A stretch of DNA of 64,000 bases, taken from Pararhodobacter zhoushanensis (GTDB lineage: Bacteria; Pseudomonadota; Alphaproteobacteria; Rhodobacterales; Rhodobacteraceae). The notes below the pieces were generated by a model that did no database searches, was not told where the DNA came from, and saw only the letters and a list, made by a program, of their open reading frames with translations. Positions within the stretch are counted from its first letter, which is position 1. Every line of letters starts with the position of its first letter. This document shows positions 52,004 to 60,656 of this stretch, piece after piece. Where the stretch lies: assembly GCF_003990445.1 (NCBI RefSeq), contig NZ_REEZ01000003.1, forward strand, positions 218,625-282,624, read 5' to 3'. A program made the position numbers and the translations under genes.

Positions 52004-52441
52004 TCATGGTTCAGCTTGCGGCAACCAGCGCCCGAGACGTGCCGCGTTGACACCCCGATCCGAATAGCCAAACCGCGCGCGCGACAGGGCGACGATGCGC
52101 GTCCCCTCTCCCTCAGCCGTCAGGCGGATCGACACGTAATCGGGGTAGCGCATCAAAGCCGTGCGCGCGATCCAGGTGCCGAACAGGACGTCCCCGGCCA
52201 AAAGCGTCGCGCCTTCAGTACGGGCGCGCGTCTCGATATAGGTGGCGACCTGATCCACCGGCATCGCGACAAGCCGCTCGACCCGCGCGGCATTGGGCGA
52301 AGAGGGCATCGGCGCAGTGACGGGATCAACGTGCCAGACCGCCGGATCAGACGGCGCAAAGCGGACCCAGGCGGCAAAGCCGATGAAGGCGAGCGCCACG
52401 ATCAGCACCAGATAGAGAAACCAAGTCGCCATACGAACCAT
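52004..52441 (-). CDS. DUF1499 family membrane-anchored protein
   Basis: 145-aa protein. An N-terminal membrane helix (residues 5-26, TWFLYLVLIVALAFIGFAAW) is followed by a DUF1499 domain: VWHVDPVTAPMPSSPN, VATYIETRARTEG and YPDYVSIRLTAEGEGTRIVALSRARFGYSDRGVN. The last stretch is the most conserved part of the family. GAGG lies six bases before ATG 52441. The function is unknown. It ends immediately beside the paired palindrome. Confidence 0.85.
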   Translation of the reverse strand: MVRMATWFLYLVLIVALAFIGFAAWVRFAPSDPAVWHVDPVTAPMPSSPNAARVERLVAMPVDQVATYIETRARTEGATLLAGDVLFGTWIARTALMRYPDYVSIRLTAEGEGTRIVALSRARFGYSDRGVNAARLGRWLPQAEP

Positions 52442-52575
52442 ACCATCCTCGCCCGGGAACCAGTGTTTCGACAGTGTCGTGCGAGAGCCATGTGTCAACA
52501 GATCTGCGGCTCTCAAAGGTCAGAAAAGCGCCGCGCGTCGGATTTCCGGCGCGTAGGCGCCCCGTTTGCCGCCCA

Positions 52576-53538
52576 TCACGTCCGCCGGGTCCAGGCCCAC
52601 AGGCACAGGATTTCCATCGCCACATGCGCCCCGGCCACTGCCGTGGCACCGGTGGTGTCATAGGGCGGCGAGACCTCGACCACGTCGCCGCCGGTCAGCT
52701 TGATCCCGGCCAACCCGCGCAGGATCGCCGCCGCCTGCCAGCTGGCCAGCCCACCCCAGACCGGCGTGCCCGTGCCCGGCGCAAAGGCTGGGTCCAGCGC
52801 GTCGATGTCGAAGGTCAGGTAGCACGGTGCGTCGCCGACGATCTCCTTGACCCGTGCTGCCACGGCTGCCGGACCCATCTGGTGCACTGCCGGTGCGTCG
52901 ATGACGTTGAAACCGTGGTAATCCTCGCATTCCGTGCGGATGCCGATCTGCACGGAATTCTTCGCATCCACCAGCCCGGTCTTGACCGCCTTGTACATGA
53001 ACGTCCCGTGGTCGATCCGATCCATGTCGTCATCGACCCACAGGTCGGAATGCGCGTCGAACTGGATCACCCGCAGCGGCCCGAACCGCTCGGCATGGGC
53101 TTGCAGGATCGGCAGCGTGATCGAATGATCCCCGCCCAGCACAAGCGAGCCTGCGCCCGCGTCGAGGATACCGCCAATATGGGCGCGCAGGGTGGCGGGG
53201 AAGTCCGCGGTCTTGGCGTAGTCGAACGCGAGATCGCCGTAGTCTACCACGCTGAACTCGCCCAGCGGGTCGAAACCCCAGCCATAGGGTGGGTCATAGG
53301 GTTGCAGGGTCGACGCCTCGCGGATCGCGCGCGGGCCAAAGCGGGTGCCCGTCCGGTGCGTCACCGCCTGATCAAAAGGCACGCCGGTCACAGCAAGGTC
53401 TACCCCGGTCAGATCCTTGGAATACCGCCGTCGTAGAAAGCTGGTGGCCCCGCCAAAGGCATTCTCGAAGGACAGTCCGCGCCGGTCTTGTCGGGTGAAA
53501 GCCCCGTCAACCTCGGTCTTTGCATCTTCGAGCGCCAT
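52576..53538 (-). CDS. speB: Agmatinase (ureohydrolase family)
   Basis: 320-aa binuclear-manganese ureohydrolase that converts agmatine to putrescine and urea. The metal motifs are LVLGGDHSITLP, IQFDAHSDLW and LTFDIDALDPAFAPGTGTP. RTGTRFGPRAIREAS, the early substrate-loop motif, is also present. Related guanidino-hydrolases (for example guanidinobutyrase) share these residues, so substrate specificity is inferred. With the decarboxylase at 8-9 kb it offers a second route to polyamines. Monocistronic on the minus strand. Confidence 0.9.
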   Translation of the reverse strand: MALEDAKTEVDGAFTRQDRRGLSFENAFGGATSFLRRRYSKDLTGVDLAVTGVPFDQAVTHRTGTRFGPRAIREASTLQPYDPPYGWGFDPLGEFSVVDYGDLAFDYAKTADFPATLRAHIGGILDAGAGSLVLGGDHSITLPILQAHAERFGPLRVIQFDAHSDLWVDDDMDRIDHGTFMYKAVKTGLVDAKNSVQIGIRTECEDYHGFNVIDAPAVHQMGPAAVAARVKEIVGDAPCYLTFDIDALDPAFAPGTGTPVWGGLASWQAAAILRGLAGIKLTGGDVVEVSPPYDTTGATAVAGAHVAMEILCLWAWTRRT

Positions 53539-53663
53539 GCCCTTTCCCCCTTCGCTTGTGTTTTCGCGACAGGACCAAACAAAGCCGACAAACGCAAGCG
53601 CGGTCTTTTGAGCACGGTTTTGCCTGTGTTTCAGCCTGTCACGTGGTGTGATCGGCCCGCTCC

Positions 53664-53691
53664 TTGCATTGACCCCGGGCTAGCGTAAAAC
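53664..53691 (+). promoter_or_regulatory. Candidate sigma-70-like promoter of glmU-glmS
   Basis: TTGCAT (53664-53669) and TAAAAC (53686-53691) are separated by 16 bp and lie 28 bp before the glmU ATG. The match to consensus is only moderate, so this is tentative. Confidence 0.3.
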
Positions 53692-53718
53692 GGGCCGAAA
53701 CCAGAGCAGGCGTCCCTT

Positions 53719-55068
53719 ATGTCCGTATCCCTCGTGATCCTCGCTGCCGGTCTTGGCAGCCGGATGAACTCTGAACGACCCAAGGTGCTGCACCCTCTTG
53801 GCGGAGCCCCGCTGTTGGCACATGCGATGCGCGCGGGTGCTGCATTGGGGCCTGAGCGTGTGGTGGTCGTTACAGGCCACGGTGCCGAGGCCGTGGCCAA
53901 GGCTGCGCGGGTTGAAGACCCCGATGTGCTGATCGCCCATCAGGTCGAGCAACGCGGGACAGCCCATGCCGTTGCGCAGGCGCGGCAGGGGCTGGACGGG
54001 TTCGAGGGTGATGCGGTCGTTCTCTATGGCGACACGCCGTTCGTGACCGGCGACACGCTGGAGCGGATGCGCGATGCTCGGAGCAAGCATGCTGTGGTCG
54101 TGCTGGGGTTCGAGGCTGCTGATCCCGGTCGCTATGGGCGACTGGTGATGCAGGGCGATCAGTTGGAACGGATCGTCGAATTCAAGGACGCGACCGAAGA
54201 CGAGCGGGCCATCCGCTTGTGCAACTCGGGCGTGGTCTGCGCGGACGCGATGACACTTTTCCAACTTATTGACGGGGTCGGCAACGAAAACGCCTCGGGC
54301 GAATACTACTTAACCGACATCGTGGCTATTGCCAGACAAAAGGGGCTCTCGGTCGGCGTGGTCCGCTGCGATGAGGCCGAGACGCTGGGCATCAACACCC
54401 GTGCCGAACTTGCCGCCGCCGAGACCGCCTTTCAGGCACGCAAACGGGCCGAGGCACTGGACGATGGCGTGACCCTGATCGCGCCCGAGACGATCTATTT
54501 CGCGCTGGACACGGTGATCGGTCGCGATGCGGTCGTCGGCCCCAATGTCGTCTTTGGCCCGGGCGTCACCATCGAAAGCGAAGCGACCATTCGCGCCTAC
54601 TGCCATCTTGAGGGCTGCCACGTCAGCCGCGGCGCCACCGTCGGGCCGTTCGCCCGCCTGCGCCCGGGGGCCGAACTGGCCGAGGATGTCCACATCGGCA
54701 ACTTCGTCGAGATCAAGAACGCGATTCTGGACGAGGGGGCGAAGGTCAATCACCTGTCCTATATCGGTGACGCCGACGTCGGCGAGAAGACCAATATCGG
54801 CGCGGGCACCATCACCTGCAACTATGACGGCGTGTTCAAGCACCGCACGACCATCGGCAAACGGGTCTTCATCGGCTCGGATACCATGCTGGTGGCACCG
54901 GTCACGCTGGGCGATGACGCGATGACCGGCTCGGGGTCGGTGATCACTGGTGATGTGCCGGCGGGTGCTCTGGCGCTGGGACGGGCCAAGCAAGAGAACA
55001 AGCCGGGGCTGGCCATTCGCCTGATGGAGCGTCTGCGGGCGCTGAAAGCAAAAAAGAAAGAGGGCTGA
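53719..55068 (+). CDS. glmU: Bifunctional UDP-N-acetylglucosamine pyrophosphorylase / glucosamine-1-phosphate N-acetyltransferase
   Basis: 449-aa cytoplasmic enzyme making UDP-GlcNAc for peptidoglycan and LPS. The N-terminal uridylyltransferase domain starts with ILAAGLGSRMNSERPKVLHP (residues 6-25) and contains QRGTAHAVAQA and VLYGDTPF. A left-handed b-helix acetyltransferase domain follows (about 250 on), with RLRPGAELAEDVHIGNFVEIKN and GAGTITCNYDGVFKHRT. The length is normal. glmS follows after 2 bp, giving a two-gene amino-sugar unit. Confidence 0.96.
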   Translation: MSVSLVILAAGLGSRMNSERPKVLHPLGGAPLLAHAMRAGAALGPERVVVVTGHGAEAVAKAARVEDPDVLIAHQVEQRGTAHAVAQARQGLDGFEGDAVVLYGDTPFVTGDTLERMRDARSKHAVVVLGFEAADPGRYGRLVMQGDQLERIVEFKDATEDERAIRLCNSGVVCADAMTLFQLIDGVGNENASGEYYLTDIVAIARQKGLSVGVVRCDEAETLGINTRAELAAAETAFQARKRAEALDDGVTLIAPETIYFALDTVIGRDAVVGPNVVFGPGVTIESEATIRAYCHLEGCHVSRGATVGPFARLRPGAELAEDVHIGNFVEIKNAILDEGAKVNHLSYIGDADVGEKTNIGAGTITCNYDGVFKHRTTIGKRVFIGSDTMLVAPVTLGDDAMTGSGSVITGDVPAGALALGRAKQENKPGLAIRLMERLRALKAKKKEG

Positions 55069-55070
55069 GC

Positions 55071-56888
55071 ATGTGCGGCATTGTCGGGGTACTGGGGTCG
55101 CATGAGGTGGCACCGCTGATCTTGGAGTCGCTCAAGCGGCTTGAATATCGCGGCTATGACAGTGCGGGCATCGCCACGGTGAACGCCGGTGTGCTGGACC
55201 GCCGCCGCGCGGTCGGCAAGCTGGTGAACCTGTCGGATCTGCTGGTGCATGACTCGCTGGCGGGCAAGGCCGGGATCGGCCACACCCGTTGGGCAACCCA
55301 CGGCGAGCCGAATGTCGGCAACGCCCACCCGCACCGCTCGGGCCCGGTTTCGGTCGTGCATAACGGCATCATCGAGAACTTCCGCGTCCTGCGTGAGGAA
55401 CTCGCCGCCGCCGGGCTGGCACATGAGACCGACACCGACACCGAGACCGTCGCGCTGCTGACCCGCCACCTGTTGGATCAGGGCATGACGCCGCAAGAGG
55501 CCGTTGGCGAGACGCTCAAGCGGCTGGAAGGGGCTTTTGCGCTGGCCTTCTTGTTTGAAGGCCACGACGATCTGATGATCGGTGCGCGCAAAGGCTCGCC
55601 GCTGGCCGTGGGGCATGGCACCGGCGAGATGTATCTGGGCTCGGACGCCATCGCGCTGGCACCGATGACGGATCTCGTGACCTATCTCGAAGAGGGTGAC
55701 TGGGTTGTCCTCACCCGCGCCGGAGCGACCTTCTACGACATGGCTGGCAACCGGGTGAACCGCTCGGTTACCCGTATCCAGCTGGAACAGACCCGCATCG
55801 ACAAGGCCGGGCACAAGCACTTCATGGCCAAGGAAATTGCCGAGCAACCGGCGGTTCTTGGCGCGGTGACGGCGTTCCATCTGACCCCCGACGGAACCGA
55901 TCTGGCCTTTCCGCCCGAGGTCGATTTCAGCAGCTGCGACCGGGTGACGATGGTCGCCTGCGGCACCGGGCATTATGCCACGCAGGTGGCGAAATACTGG
56001 TTCGAGCAGATCGCCGGGCTGCCCTGCGATATCGATATCGCCAGCGAATTCCGCTATCGCCAGCCGGTGCTCAGCGACAAGGGCATCGGGATTTTCGTCA
56101 GCCAGTCAGGCGAAACGGCCGACACGCTGGCGGCGTTGCGCCATGTCGAGGGCAAGCTGTCGCGCACGATTGGCGTGGTCAACGTCCCCACCTCGTCCAT
56201 CGCGCGCGAAACCGATGTGGCGCTGCCGATTCTGGCGGGCCCTGAGATTTCCGTTGCCTCGACCAAGGGCTTCACCGCGCAATTGCTGGTGCTGCTGCTG
56301 ATGGCACTGAAAGCGGCGCAGGATCGGGGTCGGCTGGATGCGGCCCAGTTGGCCGCAAAGCTGGCCGACATCAAGGTGCTGCCCGGCCTGCTGGCGCAGG
56401 CGCTGGACCGCGAGGATGACATCAAGACGCTGGCCGCCAAGATCGCCGAGTCGCAGCACGCGCTGTTTCTGGGCCGGGGCGTCATGTTCCCGCTGGCGCT
56501 GGAAGCGGCGCTCAAGCTCAAGGAACTCAGCTATATCCACGCCGAGGGTTATGCGTCGGGCGAGCTGAAGCATGGGCCGATCGCGCTGATCGACAAGACG
56601 ATGCCGGTAATCGTGCTGGCACCGCGCGATGCGCTTTATGACAAGACCGTCTCGAACATGCAGGAAGTCATGGCGCGGCAGGGTCTGGTCGTGCTGATCT
56701 CGGACCGCGCGGGTCTGGAAGAGGCCGGCAAGGTCTGGGCCCAGCTGGCGATGCCGACGGTGCCCGAACTCATCGCGCCCATCGTCTATGCGATCCCGGC
56801 ACAATTGCTGGCGTATCACACGGCGCTGGCACGCGGCACCGATGTGGACCAGCCGCGCAATCTGGCGAAATCGGTGACGGTGGAGTGA
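55071..56888 (+). CDS. glmS: Glutamine-fructose-6-phosphate aminotransferase (isomerizing)
   Basis: 605-aa enzyme forming glucosamine-6-phosphate from fructose-6-phosphate and glutamine. The N-terminal glutaminase domain begins MCGIVGVLGSHEV, so Cys2 becomes the nucleophile after Met removal; RLEYRGYDSAGIA and GHTRWATHGEPN follow. Two SIS sugar-isomerase domains hold ACGTGHYATQVAKYWFE, SQSGETADTLAAL and the C-terminal DQPRNLAKSVTVE. It is coupled to glmU. No glmS ribozyme was seen, as expected outside Firmicutes. Confidence 0.97.
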   Translation: MCGIVGVLGSHEVAPLILESLKRLEYRGYDSAGIATVNAGVLDRRRAVGKLVNLSDLLVHDSLAGKAGIGHTRWATHGEPNVGNAHPHRSGPVSVVHNGIIENFRVLREELAAAGLAHETDTDTETVALLTRHLLDQGMTPQEAVGETLKRLEGAFALAFLFEGHDDLMIGARKGSPLAVGHGTGEMYLGSDAIALAPMTDLVTYLEEGDWVVLTRAGATFYDMAGNRVNRSVTRIQLEQTRIDKAGHKHFMAKEIAEQPAVLGAVTAFHLTPDGTDLAFPPEVDFSSCDRVTMVACGTGHYATQVAKYWFEQIAGLPCDIDIASEFRYRQPVLSDKGIGIFVSQSGETADTLAALRHVEGKLSRTIGVVNVPTSSIARETDVALPILAGPEISVASTKGFTAQLLVLLLMALKAAQDRGRLDAAQLAAKLADIKVLPGLLAQALDREDDIKTLAAKIAESQHALFLGRGVMFPLALEAALKLKELSYIHAEGYASGELKHGPIALIDKTMPVIVLAPRDALYDKTVSNMQEVMARQGLVVLISDRAGLEEAGKVWAQLAMPTVPELIAPIVYAIPAQLLAYHTALARGTDVDQPRNLAKSVTVE

Positions 56889-56906
56889 CGGTGATGGTGG
56901 AGTAAC

Positions 56907-57449
56907 ATGGCCAAACAATTTCCCAGCTTCGCGGATGACCACCTGCGGCTGATCGCCGAGCAGCAGATGTTCTTCGTTGCCACCGCCGCGCCCACCGGAC
57001 GGGTGAACCTGTCGCCCAAGGGCATGGACAGCCTGCGCGTCACGGGGCCGAACCAGCTGATCTGGCTGAATGTGACCGGCTCGGGGAATGAGACTGACGG
57101 CCATCTGCGGCTTGACCCGCGCATGACGGTGATGTGGTGCAGCTTTACCAAACGCCCGGTGATCCTGCGTGCCTATGGTTCGGCGCGGGCGGTTTATGCC
57201 CGTGATGCCGAGTGGGACGCGCTCTATGCGCAGTTCATCCCGATCGCCGGCGCACGGCAAATCTATGTGCTGGAGGTCGATCTGGTGCAGACCTCATGCG
57301 GTTACGCCGTGCCTTTCTTCGACTTCGCCGGTGAGCGCGACACGCTGAAGACCTGGGCGGGCCAGCGGGACGACGAAGCGTTGAGCGCCTATTGGGAGCA
57401 AAAGAACCGCCAGACGATTGACGGGTTTCCGACCGGCCTTCTGGATTGA
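56907..57449 (+). CDS. Pyridoxamine 5'-phosphate oxidase-like FMN-binding protein
   Basis: 180-aa split-barrel flavin-binding protein. The N terminus LIAEQQMFFVATAAPTGRVNLSPKGMDSLRV and the WLNVTGSGNETDGHL loop fit the broad PNPOx-like group. True PdxH residues for pyridoxine phosphate are not evident, so the substrate is open. It follows glmS closely in the same direction (18 bp) but is not part of amino-sugar synthesis by family. Confidence 0.82.
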   Translation: MAKQFPSFADDHLRLIAEQQMFFVATAAPTGRVNLSPKGMDSLRVTGPNQLIWLNVTGSGNETDGHLRLDPRMTVMWCSFTKRPVILRAYGSARAVYARDAEWDALYAQFIPIAGARQIYVLEVDLVQTSCGYAVPFFDFAGERDTLKTWAGQRDDEALSAYWEQKNRQTIDGFPTGLLD

Positions 57450-57503
57450 TCCGGTCGGGGCAGGGGGTCGTATCACTTGGGAACCCTGATCAGGAGCCCC
57501 GCC

Positions 57504-58043
57504 ATGACCCTCACCCGCCGTTCTGTCATCCTTGGTGCCACCGCGTTCGGCACCGCGACCCTTGCAGGGTGCGCGCGCACCCCCGATGCCCCCGCGATGT
57601 CGGGCGGGCCGATCACCCTGACCGATGTGTTCGTCGGTGAAGTGCGTGGCCGCGGCGTGTTCCACGTTGACCTGACCGGCTCGGAGCGTCGTTTCAGCGC
57701 GCAACTACACGGACGGCTGGAGGGCGATCGCCTGACCGTTGCCGAGGATTTCACCTATGACGACGGGCAAACGGGGCGGCTGACCTGGGTGTTCGACCGC
57801 GCCGGGCCGGGCCGCTGGACCGGACGCCGTGACGATACCGTAGGGGTGGCCGAGGTGGTGGAAGAGGGCGATACCATCCGCCTGACCTACACGGCCGATT
57901 TCGAATCGCTTGAGGGCGTGACACGGCTGGCGTTTTCCGACGTGATCTATCGCGCGCCGGACGGGCGGGTTATCAATGAGGCGATCGTGCGCCGCTGGGG
58001 TCTTCCCGTCGGGCGTGTCCGCTTTGAAATGACCCGAGTATGA
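57504..58043 (+). CDS. DUF3833 family lipoprotein
   Basis: 179-aa exported lipoprotein. The signal peptide has two arginines (TLTRRSVILGATAFGTATLAGC) and ends in the lipobox LAGC, so lipid attachment is at about Cys23. A Tat-like RRS start is possible, and tatABC is present elsewhere in the window. The b-rich DUF3833 body includes VFVGEVRGRGVFHVDLTG, VAEDFTYDDGQTG and WTGRRDDTVGVAEV. The function is unknown. GGAG precedes the ATG, and its stop overlaps the downstream alkylation-repair gene by 4 bp. Confidence 0.85.
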   Translation: MTLTRRSVILGATAFGTATLAGCARTPDAPAMSGGPITLTDVFVGEVRGRGVFHVDLTGSERRFSAQLHGRLEGDRLTVAEDFTYDDGQTGRLTWVFDRAGPGRWTGRRDDTVGVAEVVEEGDTIRLTYTADFESLEGVTRLAFSDVIYRAPDGRVINEAIVRRWGLPVGRVRFEMTRV

Positions 58044-58738
58044 ATGAACAAGACGTATCACCCGACGCCGCCCTCGCCACGCTGAACGCCCTTGCCGATC
58101 CGGTCCGGGCCGAAGAAATGCGCGCCTATCACAAGATCGACCGGCCTTATCTGGGCCTGAGCAACCCGCAGATTGACGAGCTGGTCAAGGGCTGGCGCGT
58201 GGCGGCGACGCTGGACGAGCGCGTGGCGCTGGCGGCGGGGCTTTGGGACAGCGGTATCCACGAGGCGATGCTTGCGGCGGCCAAACTGCTGGCGCAGGCT
58301 CGCATCCGGCCCGATGACACCGCCGTCTGGGAACTGATTGCCAGCTGGGCCGAAGGGTTCGAGGGCTGGGCCGTGTCGGATTTCGCCAGCTCGGCAGGCG
58401 GTCGGCGGCTGGTGGTGGATCCGTCACGGCTGGACGGGGTCGAGGGCTGGACGGCCAGCCCCAACATGTGGACCCGCCGCGCCGCGCTGGTGATGACGCT
58501 GCCCTGGGCGCGGATGCCGAACCCGAAACCCGAAGATCTGGCGGTGCGCGAGCGCGTGTTGGGCTGGGCGGCGGGCTATGTCACCGACCGCGACTGGTTC
58601 ATCCAGAAAGCCGTCGGCTGGTGGCTGCGCGATCTGTCCAAGCACGATCCCGAGCGCACGCGCTCGTGGATGGCCGAGCACGGCGCGGGGCTGAAGTCCT
58701 TCGCACGCAAGGAAGCGTTGCGGCATCTGCCCGGGTAG
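58040..58738 (+). CDS. DNA alkylation repair protein (AlkD-like HEAT-repeat glycosylase)
   Basis: 232-aa all-helical protein of the AlkD/AlkC HEAT-like group, which removes bulky or cationic alkylated bases without base flipping. The N terminus ARAEEMRAYHKIDRPYLGLSNP-like region, LAAGLWDSGIHEAMLAAAKLLAQ and WVRRAAL-type helix MWTRRAALVMTL fit. AVGWWLRDLSKHDPERTRSWM carries conserved Trp/Arg/Asp residues. It overlaps the DUF3833 gene by 4 bp, so the two are coupled. Confidence 0.88.
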   Translation: MNEQDVSPDAALATLNALADPVRAEEMRAYHKIDRPYLGLSNPQIDELVKGWRVAATLDERVALAAGLWDSGIHEAMLAAAKLLAQARIRPDDTAVWELIASWAEGFEGWAVSDFASSAGGRRLVVDPSRLDGVEGWTASPNMWTRRAALVMTLPWARMPNPKPEDLAVRERVLGWAAGYVTDRDWFIQKAVGWWLRDLSKHDPERTRSWMAEHGAGLKSFARKEALRHLPG

Positions 58739-58740
58739 GG

Positions 58741-58852
58741 CGGGCGCTCGGGGGCATCGAGCCCCCTCGCGCCCGCGCGGGTTGCCACCCGCCCCCGCCC
58801 GGGGGACGCACGCGTCCCCCGGACCCCCTGGTGGATATTTAGGGCATAAAGT
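58741..58852 (+). repeat. Stem-loop + TATTT-tail intergenic element, copy D
   Basis: Nested GC stems are seen: CGGGCG...CGCCCG around GGGGGC-ATCGA-GCCCCC, then GGGGGACGC/GCGTCCCCC at 58801-58820. GGACCCCCTG and the tail GTGGATATTTAGGGCATAAA at 58831-58850 follow. It occupies the gap between the DNA repair gene and the convergent GMC gene. The inner ATCGA loop is shared with copies B and F. Confidence 0.65.
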
Positions 58853-58857
58853 TGGTG

Positions 58858-60459
58858 TCAGCCGTTGCGTATCATGTCGGCGGCGCGCTCGGCGATCATG
58901 ATGGTCGGGGCGTTTGTGTTGCCGCTGACCACGGTTGGCATCACACTGGCATCGACGACGCGCAGGCCCTTGATGCCGTGGACACATAGCTGTGGATCGG
59001 TCACGGCCAGCGGGTCGGTGCCCATGCGGCAGGTTCCGACGGGGTGGTAGATCGTATCGGCGCGGGAGCGGATGTCGGCTTCGAGTGCAGAGTCCGAATT
59101 GTCATGCGGGTAAAGCCTGCGCTTGCGCCACGGCGCGAGGGGTGGGGCTTGCAGGATCTGGTCCATAAGCCGCGCGCCCTGCATCAGGGCGGGCAGGTCG
59201 CGCGGGTCGGACAGGAACGCCGGGTCAATCCGCGGCGGCGCTGCCGGGTCGGGCGAGGTCAGGCCGACAGAGCCGCGCGCGTAGGGTCTGAGCAGGCAGA
59301 CATGGCACGAGAAGCCGTTCGCCAGATGCAGCTTGCGCAAGTGATCATCCACGATGCCGATGACGAAATGCAGTTGCAGGTCCGGGCGGTCGATATCGGG
59401 CGCCGAGCGCAGGAAGGCGCCGCCTTCGGCCATGGGCGAGGCAAACGCCCCGCTCCCGGTCTTGCGCCAGCGCCAGCCCTCGCGCGCCAGCCGCGCCAGA
59501 CCAGCGGGGTTCAGACCGATGACATCGCGGCGGGCCGAGGTGTAGCTGATCACATAGTCCAGATGGTCCTGCAGGTTCTGGCCAACGCCCGGCAGGGCGT
59601 GGTTTACCGTGATGCCCTGCGCGCGCAGCGCGTCCTCGGGGCCGACGCCTGACAGCATCAACAGGTGCGGCGAGCCGAAGGCACCTGCCGAGACGATCAC
59701 CTCGCGCCGGGCGGTCAGCCGTTCTAACCGTCGTCCCCGGCGCAGCTCAACGCCCGTCGCGCGCCCCTCCTCAATCACCACCCTTTGCACCAGACACCGG
59801 GTCAGCACGGTCAGGTTGGGCCGGGCCATCACCGGATGCAGGTACGCCGCCGCTGCCGAGCAGCGCTCGCCTTTGTGCGGCCCGTCATGGAATTGCGTGA
59901 CCTGATAATACCCGGCCCCTTCTTGCTGCGCGCCGTTGAAATCAGCCGTTTCGGGAATTTGCGACTCTCCACAGGCGTCCAGAAAGGCGCGGGTGATGGC
60001 GCGTGGCTCGGACTGGTCCGACACTTGCAACGGCCCGCCCGTTGCGTGGTGGTCCGACGCGCCGCGCTGGTTGTTTTCGGCGCGCAGGAAATACGGGCGG
60101 CACGCGGCCCAGTCCCAGCCCTCGGCCCCCAGATCCGCCCATCCGTCGTAGTCTTCGGGCTGACCGCGCGCATAGAGCATGGCGTTGATGGCCGATGAGC
60201 CGCCCAGTGCCTTGCCCCGTGGCTGATACCCGCGCCGCCCGTTCAGCGCGGGCTGCGGCACCGTCCGAAACGCCCAGTTGTTGATCTTGGGTCGACCCGA
60301 GACCATCGCTGCGACCAGCGCTGGGGCCCGGATGGCCAGATCTTTGCCCGCGCCGCCAGCTTCGACCAGACAGACCGACACGTTCGGGTCTTCGCTCAAC
60401 CGCGCCGCCAGAACGCACCCGGCCGATCCGCCACCGGCAATCACATAGTCGAACGCCAT
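58858..60459 (-). CDS. GMC family FAD-dependent oxidoreductase (choline dehydrogenase-like)
   Basis: 533-aa alcohol/choline dehydrogenase-type flavoenzyme. The FAD site DYVIAGGGSAGCVLAARLSE is at the N terminus. The GMC signature 1 region GRGYQPRGKALGGSSAINAM-like near residue 75 and signature 2 GAFGSPHLLMLSGVGP near 260 are seen. The C-terminal YHPVGTCRMGTDPLAV and VSGNTNAPTIMIAE hold the catalytic His and Asn. ATG 60459 follows GGGAGG at 8 bp. Its substrate is unknown. It lies between inverted copies of the repeat element. Confidence 0.9.
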   Translation of the reverse strand: MAFDYVIAGGGSAGCVLAARLSEDPNVSVCLVEAGGAGKDLAIRAPALVAAMVSGRPKINNWAFRTVPQPALNGRRGYQPRGKALGGSSAINAMLYARGQPEDYDGWADLGAEGWDWAACRPYFLRAENNQRGASDHHATGGPLQVSDQSEPRAITRAFLDACGESQIPETADFNGAQQEGAGYYQVTQFHDGPHKGERCSAAAAYLHPVMARPNLTVLTRCLVQRVVIEEGRATGVELRRGRRLERLTARREVIVSAGAFGSPHLLMLSGVGPEDALRAQGITVNHALPGVGQNLQDHLDYVISYTSARRDVIGLNPAGLARLAREGWRWRKTGSGAFASPMAEGGAFLRSAPDIDRPDLQLHFVIGIVDDHLRKLHLANGFSCHVCLLRPYARGSVGLTSPDPAAPPRIDPAFLSDPRDLPALMQGARLMDQILQAPPLAPWRKRRLYPHDNSDSALEADIRSRADTIYHPVGTCRMGTDPLAVTDPQLCVHGIKGLRVVDASVMPTVVSGNTNAPTIMIAERAADMIRNG

Positions 60460-60520
60460 GTACAGGCCCTCCCGCACATAATCCTGCGCCAAATTGCGTC
60501 AATCGTTCAAGTGTCCTGTG

Positions 60521-60636
60521 CTTCAGCTTGCTCCAAATACGCAAACCGGGACGCGTATCCGGGGCATGACGCCCGAAGGCTGGTGCGTGGGCGAAAGCCC
60601 ACCGGCGCGCGGGGGGCTCGATGCCCCCCGCGCGCC
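60521..60636 (-). repeat. Stem-loop + TATTT-tail intergenic element, copy F (inverted)
   Basis: On the minus strand a perfect 14-bp stem (60604-60617 with 60623-60636, loop ATCGA) is followed by a 6-bp stem with a GNRA-complement loop (60587-60602). The tail CGTATTTGGAGCAAGCTGAAG lies at 60521-60541. It follows the asparaginase stop and precedes the GMC start, in opposite orientation to copy D on the other side of the GMC gene. Confidence 0.65.
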
Positions 60637-60656
60637 GCACCGATAGCCCGGCAACC

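Noticed and set aside
53719-56888. glmS ribozyme or other riboswitch before glmS
   Set aside because: Only 2 bp separate glmU and glmS, leaving no leader to hold one.
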